A stretch of 64,000 nucleotides of DNA from a virus. Positions within the stretch are counted from its first letter, which is position 1; the number at the start of each line of letters is the position of its first letter. A model generated the notes under the pieces. It ran no database searches. It was not told the DNA's origin and saw nothing but the letters and a program-made list of their open reading frames with translations. The stretch lies in the IMG/VR virus record IMGVR_UViG_3300015202_000006, positions 1-64,000 of that record. One strand, given 5' to 3'. Shown here in pieces: positions 39,418-47,037 of this stretch. Made by a program: the position numbers and the translations under genes.

Positions 39418-39998
39418 GACTCCACCGCGATTCTATCGATCGATTCTTCGAATACGATTTTCATCTCGAGACCCGAACAATTTTCATCTCGGATCATGAG
39501 GACGGAACTGGCGTAGGCCCATTAATGGCCGAAAAGGTCATTAAAGCCCTTCATCTTTTCGTTGCGGCCAATCCCTCCGAAGAAGCCACCATCAAAATTA
39601 TCATGAACTCGAAAGGTGGCTCTTGGGATGACGGCATGGCCATTTTCGATGCCATTATCGCTTGTCCTTGCCACGTAATAATCGAGTCCTACGGCAGCTG
39701 CATGTCTATGGCCACGGTTATCCTGCAGGCTGCCGACGAGCGGATCCTTCATCCGAATTCGACTTTTATGGTTCATGATGGAAGCGATTATTTCGAAGGG
39801 GAGTCTAAGAACTTCGAAGCCTGGGGCAAGCACTCTCACTACATCCGTGGGCGCATGTACGAGATCTACTCTGAGGCGAGTGAAAAAGACGAGACGTTTT
39901 GGCGAAAGAAGTGCGCGACCGACTTCATCGTCACTGCAAAAGAAGCCGTTGAACTCGGGTTGGCCGACAGAGTTGCGGGCGAAGGAAAAGATGAATAA
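39414..39998 (+). CDS. ClpP-like serine protease
   Basis: 194 residues, ClpP length. Oxyanion-side IIMNSKGGSWDDGMAIFDAI; catalytic Ser in SYGSCMSMATVILQAA (GxCxSM in place of GxAASM); catalytic His in STFMVHDGSD; later KEAVELGLADRV, typical of the family end. It could act as prohead protease, or as a Clp-like processing enzyme. Located some 6 kb before the capsid genes. Confidence 0.88.
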   Translation: MRLHRDSIDRFFEYDFHLETRTIFISDHEDGTGVGPLMAEKVIKALHLFVAANPSEEATIKIIMNSKGGSWDDGMAIFDAIIACPCHVIIESYGSCMSMATVILQAADERILHPNSTFMVHDGSDYFEGESKNFEAWGKHSHYIRGRMYEIYSEASEKDETFWRKKCATDFIVTAKEAVELGLADRVAGEGKDE

Positions 39999-40015
39999 CC
40001 AAAAAGGAGACTCCT

Positions 40016-40474
40016 ATGGGAAGTCGTGACCACAGAATTGACAAGATCAACGCTTACCGAAAACTCTTGAGTAGCCGGAAGCTTCCAAAGTTCGACGAAA
40101 ATGCTGATAAAACGCTCGAATCCGAACTAAATGACGAATTCAATTCCTGGGTTGAGGACCAAATCTCAGACCTCTTGGGAGAGAAAGTAACTCAGGGCGA
40201 ATACGGCGTATTCACTCAGTCCGAAGTGGAATTCATTAAAGCGTTCGCCGCCCGAGCTTTAGCGAAGGCAGCGCCTGCGCCCCAGGCGAACGCCCAGGCG
40301 GTCGAGCCCCAAGTCCGTATAAATCCAGATGTGAGGCAAAAGCCCACTCAAGTAAAGCCTCAGGCCCCTCGTTCAAAATCGGACGATTCTGCCGTGAGAG
40401 CAAAGGACCGCTGGGTCCGGCAGCTTGATCAAATGGAAGACGACAATAACGTCCCTGATTTTCTTAAGGAGTAG
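40016..40474 (+). CDS. Hypothetical protein with internal promoter motif
   Basis: 152 residues starting MGSRDHRIDKINAYRKLLSS. Helical N-terminal part, then Ala/Pro/Gln-rich linker and a charged end (KDRWVRQLDQMEDDNNVPDF). AAGGAG upstream. A complete TCCGTATAAA lies inside at 40314, so a short C-terminal form from GTG 40331 is possible. Unknown function. Confidence 0.64.
   Translation: MGSRDHRIDKINAYRKLLSSRKLPKFDENADKTLESELNDEFNSWVEDQISDLLGEKVTQGEYGVFTQSEVEFIKAFAARALAKAAPAPQANAQAVEPQVRINPDVRQKPTQVKPQAPRSKSDDSAVRAKDRWVRQLDQMEDDNNVPDFLKE
40314..40323 (+). promoter_or_regulatory. Phage promoter motif inside a gene
   Basis: TCCGTATAAA; an in-frame GTG follows at 40331, 7 nt after TATAAA. It might drive the downstream gene at 40481 as well. 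Confidence 0.5.
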
Positions 40475-40480
40475 TTTGAA

Positions 40481-41095
40481 ATGAACAAGAACCCAAAGGC
40501 CCTAAATTACAGTAAGCGCAACATCCAACAGATTGGCGCTCAGGCCGAAGCGAATAATCAAAACATGTCTCAGATCCAACAAATGCTCCAGGGTCTGATG
40601 TACCAAAATTATCAAACCGCGAACACAATCCAAGACCTGAACCGTCAGATGAAGGCCAATACCTTCCGCTCCCAGGCTGCCGGTAAGATGCTTCAAAAGC
40701 TTGGCATCACGGAATCAGAGATTGAAGCGACCGTAGACACCCTGATCATTGCCGAATTTGATAAAAACAGTAATGACGACGATGCCGAGAAGAAGCTTTC
40801 TATCGTTAGTAGCGGCACTGCAACGATCGGGATGAACGCGATTCTGTCGCTCCGCCTATTCAAAGACGGCGCCGAACTTATTGAACAGCGTATCCTTCGC
40901 TCGAAGATTGAAATCGGAAAGTCTGAACTCCTTCCTCAAGTCGACGAGGTGCTCGTTGGTATGTCTGTAGGAGAAGCCAAGAAGTTCCTTATCGATCTTC
41001 AGGGCAAAACCGATGAGGCCGAAGTCACTCTTCTCGGTCTCCGCTCCCAGCCAGCAGCCGAAGCCACCTCTCAAACGGAAGCGAGCGGCTCCTAA
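40481..41095 (+). CDS. Coiled-coil hypothetical protein
   Basis: 204 residues starting MNKNPKALNYSKRNIQQIGA. Gln/Asn-rich helical N-terminus (QIQQMLQGLMYQNYQTANTI), then a compact domain with IVSSGTATIGMNAILSLRLF and DEVLVGMSVGEAKKF. Faintly like FKBP/trigger-factor inserts, not enough to name. Unknown. Confidence 0.62.
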   Translation: MNKNPKALNYSKRNIQQIGAQAEANNQNMSQIQQMLQGLMYQNYQTANTIQDLNRQMKANTFRSQAAGKMLQKLGITESEIEATVDTLIIAEFDKNSNDDDAEKKLSIVSSGTATIGMNAILSLRLFKDGAELIEQRILRSKIEIGKSELLPQVDEVLVGMSVGEAKKFLIDLQGKTDEAEVTLLGLRSQPAAEATSQTEASGS

Positions 41096-41096
41096 G

Positions 41097-42695
41097 ATGT
41101 CAAAACCGGATAAGCAGCTTACGGCCAAAGGAAAGGAGATCCTTTCGGCTTTTGTAAAAGCTGCAAGCAAACTTAAGCGTTTTCCAACCCGAGCGGACAT
41201 GATGTCCCTTGGATACTCTAGGGATGCTATCCGCGAAAATTTTACGTCCCTGGAGAAGCTTAAAGAGGTGGCCGTCGCTCAGAGACCGGTCCTGTTTGAT
41301 GAGATTGAACGAGGGCAGATCACATCTGACGATAGAGCCGCTGAGCTTAAGAAGGCGGTAAAGAAGTACAAACGTTATGTCGTCACGTCTGTTGTTGATG
41401 GCGCCCCTGTTCATAAAGGGATGCTTGCCAGTCTGAAGGGATACTGCGAGCACGAGAATGCTATCCTCTTGCTCCTTCCTTCTGGAAATACCTGGGACGA
41501 CATCGATCCGGCGCTTAGTTCCGAGCACTGGGTATTTGAATCTCTCTCTTTAAACTCAAACATCATGATCTCGTCGATCAGGGTGCCGTCAAAGACCGTA
41601 AATCCACTGACCGGACTCGGACGACTGGGCCAACGCAATGGCTCCACGATCATGGCTAGCCCAAAGCAGTTCTTTGAGCCGGTAGCAGTTGGCGACTCTA
41701 AGTTTCCGCATGTGATGATGTCTACAGGCGCGGTAACAAAGCCTTTTTACAGCTCTTTAAATGGCCAGATGAGAAAGACAGATACGGTCGCCTCTCACGA
41801 TCATATTCTCGGTGCTATCGTGGTGGAGATTGAAGACGACAAATTCTATCATTTCAGACAGCTTCAGGCCGAGCCGGATACGGGTGCAGTCGTTGATCTA
41901 GGCTATCGCTATTGCGGAGACAAGAAGAAGAAGTACGCCCCAAGTCACTTTGTCATCGGTGATTACCACGTCACAGAAACAGATCCCTTTGCCGCAAAAG
42001 CATGGGATGAAATCCAGAAGTTTACCGGGGTTCGTAAAAGAGTTCATCATGATGCGTTTAGCGGAGTGTCCATTAATAGGCACGAGCAGGATAACTACGT
42101 TCTTCGGGCCAAGCTCTCCCTCGAATGCAAACTAGATCTCGAAACAGAGCTTCGAGAGTTTGCAAAAATGCTCGATGTGGAAACCGCCAAATGTGACGAA
42201 GTGGTAATTGTTGACTCAAACCACCACGATTTTCTGACCAAACATTACCTTCAGCACGGCATTTATCTGAATGAGCCTAATAACTTCAAAATTGCACATA
42301 AACTGGTGGCTGCTGTCATGGAAGGGAAGGATCCTCTCCGGTATGCGGTCGAAGAAGTGATTGGCCTTAAATACCCAAAGAAAATTCGGTGGTTGAAGCG
42401 CGACGAGTCCTATTGCGCAGCCGGTATCGAAATGGGCGCACATGGTGATAAGGGAGCGAACGGATCGAAGGGTTCGCCTAATACACTTGAGAGAGCCTAC
42501 GGAAATTGCGTAGTAGGGCATAGCCATAGTCCGAGAATCGTACGCGGCTTTTGGCAGGTTGGAACTTCTACTCTTCTCCGTTTGCCTTATACTGTGGGCG
42601 CAAGTTCCTGGATGCAGACGTCTTGTCTCGTTTATCCAAACGGATCAAGGCAGCTCGTGAACTCCATTTGTGGTAAGTGGCGGGTAAAGAAGTGA
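41097..42695 (+). CDS. Calcineurin-like phosphoesterase, T5 A1-like in build
   Basis: 532 residues starting MSKPDKQLTAKGKEILSAFV. Metallophosphoesterase motifs are spread over the chain: FVIGDYHVTETDP, VVIVDSNHHDFLTKH, and NCVVGHSHSPRIVRGF, then VGTSTLLRLPYTVGASSW. Size and build recall T5 pre-early protein A1, linked to host DNA breakdown; this comparison is from memory and unchecked. An N-terminal helical domain (FPTRADMMSLGYSRDAIREN) may bind DNA. Its stop overlaps the next GTG. Confidence 0.62.
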   Translation: MSKPDKQLTAKGKEILSAFVKAASKLKRFPTRADMMSLGYSRDAIRENFTSLEKLKEVAVAQRPVLFDEIERGQITSDDRAAELKKAVKKYKRYVVTSVVDGAPVHKGMLASLKGYCEHENAILLLLPSGNTWDDIDPALSSEHWVFESLSLNSNIMISSIRVPSKTVNPLTGLGRLGQRNGSTIMASPKQFFEPVAVGDSKFPHVMMSTGAVTKPFYSSLNGQMRKTDTVASHDHILGAIVVEIEDDKFYHFRQLQAEPDTGAVVDLGYRYCGDKKKKYAPSHFVIGDYHVTETDPFAAKAWDEIQKFTGVRKRVHHDAFSGVSINRHEQDNYVLRAKLSLECKLDLETELREFAKMLDVETAKCDEVVIVDSNHHDFLTKHYLQHGIYLNEPNNFKIAHKLVAAVMEGKDPLRYAVEEVIGLKYPKKIRWLKRDESYCAAGIEMGAHGDKGANGSKGSPNTLERAYGNCVVGHSHSPRIVRGFWQVGTSTLLRLPYTVGASSWMQTSCLVYPNGSRQLVNSICGKWRVKK

Positions 42696-42934
42696 TCCTA
42701 GGTAGCGTCGACTCCCATGATGTACCGGACATGCTTCACGAAGAGGCTCCTAAGGGATACATCATGGGACTTGGTAGAGACTGTCCTGTTCCCAAGCGCT
42801 CACATCTCTATAAGGGAAACTTCGAAGATCCCGGGCGGCCCATGTGCCGATACGGATGGAATAGAAAAGAATACGGATACTCGATCTGGCGCGGCTATTG
42901 GCATTCTAGCGGTTCCAGTCTGATACCCTTCTAA
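42692..42934 (+). CDS. Small aromatic-rich hypothetical protein
   Basis: 80 residues, GTG start overlapping the previous stop (GTGA). Reads MILGSVDSHDVPDMLHEEAP and ends YSIWRGYWHSSGSSLIPF. Unusually rich in Trp, Tyr and Gly. Coupled to the phosphoesterase; function unknown. Confidence 0.58.
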   Translation: MILGSVDSHDVPDMLHEEAPKGYIMGLGRDCPVPKRSHLYKGNFEDPGRPMCRYGWNRKEYGYSIWRGYWHSSGSSLIPF

Positions 42935-43085
42935 GATTGCATGGCCTATTAGGACGCGCGTTAATTGTCGCATATCTTTTAGACAATTGATCAAAAGATC
43001 GACGACATTTTATGGCTGCTATTGGGCTAAGTTGCTAATATCGTTAATTCCCTATTTTGGCATTGGCCTTGCTATATAGTATGGC
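42935..43085. other. AT-rich intergenic region
   Basis: 151 nt without a gene. Near its end TGCTATATA (43070-43078) resembles an extended -10, 7 nt before the next ATG. Base composition drops in GC here and over the following micro-genes. Confidence 0.35.
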
Positions 43086-43415
43086 ATGACGAAACAAACT
43101 AAAACGGTCCTTCAGTTACTCGCCGAAAAACAAGCCGCCCAAGATGCGGTAATGAATGCCGATGCGGCTATGCGCCAAGTTCCATTCTATCGTGACATTG
43201 TGTCCATCGCGACCGACTTTGGCTTTGAATCGGAAGCGGGTCGGTTAGTCGTAGCTATCCAAGATCGTGAATCGCCTTTGTCCCGCGAAGAGATCCGCGC
43301 GGTATTCGTCGCATCGGGCTTTGACTTTGACGAATCCCACGTTGACGCTTGTAACCCGGATTCAGACAAAACGATTAAAAAGTTTGTAAGTGATCTTAAC
43401 TGGTCTATGCGATAA
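43086..43415 (+). CDS. Hypothetical protein
   Basis: 109 residues starting MTKQTKTVLQLLAEKQAAQD. Helical with alternating charged segments; DRESPLSREEIRAVFVASGF looks like a small helical domain. No ribosome binding site; possible leaderless start after TATATA. Unknown. Confidence 0.6.
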   Translation: MTKQTKTVLQLLAEKQAAQDAVMNADAAMRQVPFYRDIVSIATDFGFESEAGRLVVAIQDRESPLSREEIRAVFVASGFDFDESHVDACNPDSDKTIKKFVSDLNWSMR

Positions 43416-43425
43416 GGGGGATTCT

Positions 43426-43566
43426 ATGCTTAAAGTCAAGTTCGCTAAATACTTCGTTTCGGGCATGCTTAAAGACATAACCATTGACGTTAGTCTTCCC
43501 ATGGCCAATTTAGAAGCTGCTAACCTATATGCGGTTTTGCCATGTGCACGCCGAAAAACCAGTTAG
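43426..43566 (+). CDS. 46-residue hypothetical protein
   Basis: MLKVKFAKYFVSGMLKDITI and so on, ending LPCARRKTS. AAGGGGG lies 7 nt before the ATG. Looks like a truncated or minimal RNase-H-type or nitrogenase-like beta strand repeat, but too short to assign. Confidence 0.5.
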   Translation: MLKVKFAKYFVSGMLKDITIDVSLPMANLEAANLYAVLPCARRKTS

Positions 43567-43631
43567 TCCTATCGGTGGGAATAGTTCCTTTGTTATCCTA
43601 ACCGCTCGCATCGTATTGGAGTAAACTATAT

Positions 43632-43712
43632 ATGTTTAAAGCTAAACTGACTTTGGTTGACCTAACTTTGGTAGGGTCTACGTTTTGCCCGGTAGGTTAT
43701 ATGGAGATATGA
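43632..43712 (+). CDS. 26-residue micro-gene
   Basis: MFKAKLTLVDLTLVGSTFCP then VGYMEI. Its beginning resembles the start of the 46-residue protein at 43426 (MLKVKF). Stop overlaps the next ATG (ATGA). Low certainty. Confidence 0.35.
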   Translation: MFKAKLTLVDLTLVGSTFCPVGYMEI

Positions 43713-43885
43713 CCTTTAAGACCATTAAGGCGGCCAAGGCATGGGCCAAGTCTGCCGGTTATCGCATTGACCTTGTTTTGACTCATGCAAGTGACCTGCA
43801 AGGCGCAACGATGGACGTTTACATATTGGATTTTGGGAATTTCCGGACCCGAAGCGCGCCAGAGTTATCTGGCTCGAATACATGA
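43709..43885 (+). CDS. 58-residue hypothetical protein
   Basis: MTFKTIKAAKAWAKSAGYRI onward, ending APELSGSNT. A helix followed by beta strands (GATMDVYILDFGNFRT). ATGA overlaps on both sides support the start at 43709. Unknown. Confidence 0.55.
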   Translation: MTFKTIKAAKAWAKSAGYRIDLVLTHASDLQGATMDVYILDFGNFRTRSAPELSGSNT

Positions 43886-43983
43886 CATCCTCATGTCGCT
43901 GTAAAATCCTTACCGTCTGCAGCTTGTGTTTTACTTGGATTCATCCGGACTGTGCCGAAGCGCAGTCTGAGACTGAAGACTAA
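43882..43983 (+). CDS. 33-residue Cys-rich micro-protein
   Basis: MTSSCRCKILTVCSLCFTWI then HPDCAEAQSETED. Five Cys and one His could bind one zinc ion. ATGA overlap upstream; its stop overlaps the convergent gene by 4 nt. Low to moderate certainty. Confidence 0.42.
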   Translation: MTSSCRCKILTVCSLCFTWIHPDCAEAQSETED

Positions 43984-44162
43984 GCTGCTTCCTTCTTCTC
44001 TTCGTCAATCGATCCGTCCTCGTCGATATATCCCTTCACCTCGACGATCAAACACTCCGTCAAAGTACAGAACCTCTCAATAGACGTAGAGTCGACTGGC
44101 GACTTCTTAAAGTCCTCCAGAGCCTCAAGTACGAGCAATAATCTGTGTTTCGGGCCCCACAT
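43980..44162 (-). CDS. Hypothetical protein, single leaderless minus gene
   Basis: 60 residues starting MWGPKHRLLLVLEALEDFKK. Helical with an acidic end (DEDGSIDEEKKEAA). ATG is exactly 6 nt after the minus promoter's TATAAA. Isolated gene transcribed against its neighbours. Unknown. Confidence 0.6.
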   Translation of the reverse strand: MWGPKHRLLLVLEALEDFKKSPVDSTSIERFCTLTECLIVEVKGYIDEDGSIDEEKKEAA

Positions 44163-44168
44163 GCTTTT

Positions 44169-44178
44169 TTTATACGGA
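44169..44178 (-). promoter_or_regulatory. Leaderless phage promoter
   Basis: Minus GTCCGTATAAAAAAA; 6 nt to ATG at 44162. Confidence 0.75.
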
Positions 44179-44238
44179 CTCGCGCAGTGTCAGATCTACC
44201 TGCGGCTATCCCCGTACAATAAGACAAGAGGGCCCGCT

Positions 44239-44478
44239 GTGAAGAAACTCAAGAAAGAGTTGGAGAAACAGAGGAGGGAGATCAGTCGGTTAGAGAAGCT
44301 CCTACAGCGCTATGAGACGGAAGAATCACAGCACCTAGAAGAGACTCCCCAACTGCCCGCCCCCAAGAATAACATCGCGTCTTGTTCCAAATGTAAGGGA
44401 GAGACACGACGACTGGAGTTGGGAAAGTATTCATATCATGTTTGTGATTGGTGCAATTCCCGCGAAAAGATCAAATGA
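44239..44478 (+). CDS. Coiled-coil zinc-ribbon protein
   Basis: 79 residues from GTG. A basic coiled coil (KKLKKELEKQRREISRLEKL) leads to a zinc ribbon with CSKC and CDWC. A degenerate promoter box CCGTACAATAA lies about 20 nt upstream. Such build suits an adaptor or DNA-binding dimer. The next gene overlaps by ATGA. Confidence 0.6.
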   Translation: MKKLKKELEKQRREISRLEKLLQRYETEESQHLEETPQLPAPKNNIASCSKCKGETRRLELGKYSYHVCDWCNSREKIK

Positions 44479-44804
44479 AGACCGTTAAGGGATACAATAT
44501 TGCGAAGGTCGCAGAGACGTTTAGCGCCGTAAAGTCCCAAGAAATTATCAAAAGTATTAAGCAGTTAGAGGACAACCTCGATACCCTGCGCTCTTTCCGT
44601 ATAAAAATCGTGAGTCTATCAGAGTTCAAGAAGGCCGATGATGGCCTGGCAGTTCTTAGTGAAGTACTCAGGATGCGCAATGATGGACAGCAGGTGCCCG
44701 CGAAAACTCAAGACACTTCCTCAGGAACCCTGCCAAGAAGGCAGGAAAGCCGTGGACGCTGCCCGAAACGGCGAGCACCAAGGTTGTCCTTGGTTTGTGG
44801 TTGA
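44475..44804 (+). CDS. Hypothetical protein with internal promoter
   Basis: 109 residues starting MKTVKGYNIAKVAETFSAVK. The first 75 residues look helical and protein-like; the tail (LPRRQESRGRCPKRRAP) overlaps the next gene by 125 nt and looks out of frame, so the natural end is odd. A phage promoter box lies inside at 44596. Confidence 0.5.
   Translation: MKTVKGYNIAKVAETFSAVKSQEIIKSIKQLEDNLDTLRSFRIKIVSLSEFKKADDGLAVLSEVLRMRNDGQQVPAKTQDTSSGTLPRRQESRGRCPKRRAPRLSLVCG
44596..44605 (+). promoter_or_regulatory. Phage promoter motif inside a gene
   Basis: TTCCGTATAAAAA, with an in-frame GTG at 44610 only 4 nt after TATAAA. May produce a 64-residue form and the gene at 44680. Confidence 0.5.
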
Positions 44805-44979
44805 TCGCGAATCCAACTACTGCTTTTTTAAGTCGATGGCTGACAATGGACAACCCATGGAAACAGCCGATATCGCCCGCCAGCTCATGATGGACGACTC
44901 AGATGTGAAAAGGGTCGTTTCCAAATTCAGGAAAACCGCCGCCCTTATTAATGATCCTGATAAGGACCCGTCCGACTAA
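44680..44979 (+). CDS. Hypothetical protein
   Basis: 99 residues starting MMDSRCPRKLKTLPQEPCQE. Has CAGGA 6 nt upstream. Contains QGCPWFVVDRESNYCFF and ETADIARQLMMDDSDVKRVV, a helix-turn-helix-like segment (order ADIARQLMMDDSDVKRVVSK) suggesting DNA binding, perhaps as a small sigma-region-4-like or terminase-like module. Confidence 0.55.
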   Translation: MMDSRCPRKLKTLPQEPCQEGRKAVDAARNGEHQGCPWFVVDRESNYCFFKSMADNGQPMETADIARQLMMDDSDVKRVVSKFRKTAALINDPDKDPSD

Positions 44980-45039
44980 ACCCAACTATTTCTGACCCTT
45001 CCGAGCGCGGTCTGCGGGTCCTGACAGATCATTCTATAG

Positions 45040-45774
45040 ATGAGTCTTAGGAAAAGCACTGTCATCGAATGTGTCGCGTCCACTTCGGACCGGGACATCA
45101 CGAATGAGGTTTTAGATCTCGACGGTGCGGATATTTCGCCACTGCTGGAAGGCCGTGGTTTCGTCAATGCGGATCATAGACAGGGATTTGATTCCCTTCT
45201 TGGTCGGGTGATGGAAGCGAAAAAGATCACCAAGATGGAAGACTGTACTACTCCGACCCAGATTAAATACTGGCAAGAGTTACAGAGGCCCTTCTTGTGG
45301 ACCAAAGCAGAACTCTGGGACGGTGTAGGACATAAGGAAGCTGATTCTGTCGCTTCTATTTATAAGTTCTACAGCGCCAAGAATGAAGCTCCTCCTATTA
45401 AAGTCTCTGTCGAAGGCAAGACCATACAACGTGGCCCCGACGGAAAACTTAGTAAGACCCAGATTCGTGGCATTGCCTTAACAATTGCACCCTGCAATCG
45501 CAATACGCGAACCGAAGTCACTGCGATTAATAAATCAGTAGGCGCAGACGACTCTCTCATCAAGTCAGAAGATTACGAAGTTCCGTTCTTTCGAGAACAG
45601 AGCGTCGAACCACTACAGAAAATTTATCAGCTTGCGGTGACCGCTCGCGAGCTGCTGCGAGAGGCAAGGATTTCCTTGTCGAAAGCAGATTCTGGAATCG
45701 TGCTCCTAAAAAGCCCGGTTCTTTTAGAGCGGCTGAAACTAATGATCTCTGACTACAAAAAGTCAGATTTATAA
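45040..45774 (+). CDS. Possible prohead protease
   Basis: 244 residues starting MSLRKSTVIECVASTSDRDI. Lies directly before the scaffold-like and capsid genes. Segments GFVNADHRQGFDSLLGRVME and IRGIALTIAPCNRN could be parts of a herpes/HK97-type protease fold (His then Ser), but the Ser is not obvious. A structural core protein is the alternative. No strong ribosome binding site. Confidence 0.4.
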   Translation: MSLRKSTVIECVASTSDRDITNEVLDLDGADISPLLEGRGFVNADHRQGFDSLLGRVMEAKKITKMEDCTTPTQIKYWQELQRPFLWTKAELWDGVGHKEADSVASIYKFYSAKNEAPPIKVSVEGKTIQRGPDGKLSKTQIRGIALTIAPCNRNTRTEVTAINKSVGADDSLIKSEDYEVPFFREQSVEPLQKIYQLAVTARELLREARISLSKADSGIVLLKSPVLLERLKLMISDYKKSDL

Positions 45775-45791
45775 CTGGAGGATACTCTACA

Positions 45792-46241
45792 ATGGCTCTC
45801 CCAAATAACCATAGGGACCAAATGCTTCACCGCCTGATCGCCGACATGAATATGTTGGCTGCTGGCGATCTCGCGGCTGCTCCTGCTTACCTATCGGATG
45901 GAACTCCGGCTGCAACGATTAAAAGTGCAGCTGGCGACACCATCGCTCTTATTGCGCTGAAGCGCCGTACCTTTGCCGGTGCAGGCTTCAACATCGTTAA
46001 CGACATCTCTGCTTCGGCTGGCGAAGGCTATCCTGAAACCGAATGCTGGGTTGACATGAATTCTGACAACACGAAGGCCACTCTGGCGCGTCATGCGAAG
46101 ATCTTCAAGCTTGCTACGGCCATGGGCTGCAGCGTGATGAAGGTCCTTTCTTCGGCTGCCCCAGTTGAAGCGGATCTCGTGGACGCTAACGTCCAAGCTG
46201 AAATCGCTAACGACGCCCGCCTCGGTCAAGTCGGTAACTAA
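45792..46241 (+). CDS. Possible head decoration protein
   Basis: 149 residues starting MALPNNHRDQMLHRLIADMN. Strong GGAGG site. Ala-rich, with ATIKSAAGDTIALIALKRRT and AGAGFNIVNDISASAGEGYP. Position before capsid scaffold suggests a capsid-associated protein. No motif proves it. Confidence 0.48.
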   Translation: MALPNNHRDQMLHRLIADMNMLAAGDLAAAPAYLSDGTPAATIKSAAGDTIALIALKRRTFAGAGFNIVNDISASAGEGYPETECWVDMNSDNTKATLARHAKIFKLATAMGCSVMKVLSSAAPVEADLVDANVQAEIANDARLGQVGN

Positions 46242-46268
46242 ACTCCTTAGGAGAAAAAGGAGAACGTT

Positions 46269-47006
46269 ATGGAAAAAATCGAAGCAACACAAACTCAGAG
46301 CAAAGAAGAATTGCTTAAGGCCGTTGCCGACGTTCTAGAAGAGGCGCTCGCTGAGTACGAAGCGCTTTCCAAAGCTGACCTCTATATGGGAGAGCCCGAA
46401 GAAGGCGCTCCTATCGCTGAATCTAAAGACGAAGAGTCTGAAGAGAGCGAAGAGGAAAAAGAGAAGAAGAAGAAAAAGAAAGACGAAGATGAATCTGAAG
46501 ACGAAGAGTCTGAAGAAGCGTTGAAGTCTGAATTCGCAGCGATCTCCGCTAAAATGGCAGCTCGCGGTCTTCTTAATAAATCTCAAGAGACTAAGTCCGA
46601 AACAATCGCAGCTAAAGTTGAAGCTCACAAAGCTGAAACCGCGACGATTCAGAAGTCTGAAGCCGCTCCGGTTGCTCCAGCTGAAGACAAGACAGAGTCC
46701 CTTAAGAAAGCTTTCGATGAACGTTTCGACAGCGTGAGCAAAGCAATCGCTGCTTTATCGGAAACCGTCAACAAGATCGCGGCCCAACCCGCTTCACCTC
46801 GCAAGGGTGTTGCAGGCTACGCGCCTTCTCTCCGCAAGTCGGAAGAGGGTTCGGAACAGCCGCTTAAAAAGTCTGTGGTCCTTGAAGTGCTTCTGAAAGC
46901 GAAGCGCGAAGGGAACCGTGGGGTTGATTCAACCCTTATTAACCGAATCGAGACCAACAGGGCGACCCCTGCTGATCTTCAATTTGTCAAAGGATTGCTG
47001 GGTTAA
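46269..47006 (+). CDS. Scaffold-like charged protein
   Basis: 245 residues. Strongly helical and charged, with runs such as EESEESEEEKEKKKKKKDED, like phage head scaffolds, which lie just before the capsid gene. C-terminal basic region (EVLLKAKREGNRGVDS) would bind the coat protein in such a model. Good AAGGAG site. Confidence 0.6.
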   Translation: MEKIEATQTQSKEELLKAVADVLEEALAEYEALSKADLYMGEPEEGAPIAESKDEESEESEEEKEKKKKKKDEDESEDEESEEALKSEFAAISAKMAARGLLNKSQETKSETIAAKVEAHKAETATIQKSEAAPVAPAEDKTESLKKAFDERFDSVSKAIAALSETVNKIAAQPASPRKGVAGYAPSLRKSEEGSEQPLKKSVVLEVLLKAKREGNRGVDSTLINRIETNRATPADLQFVKGLLG

Positions 47007-47037
47007 TCCAGCTCCCCATTTACCAGGAGGAAACAAA

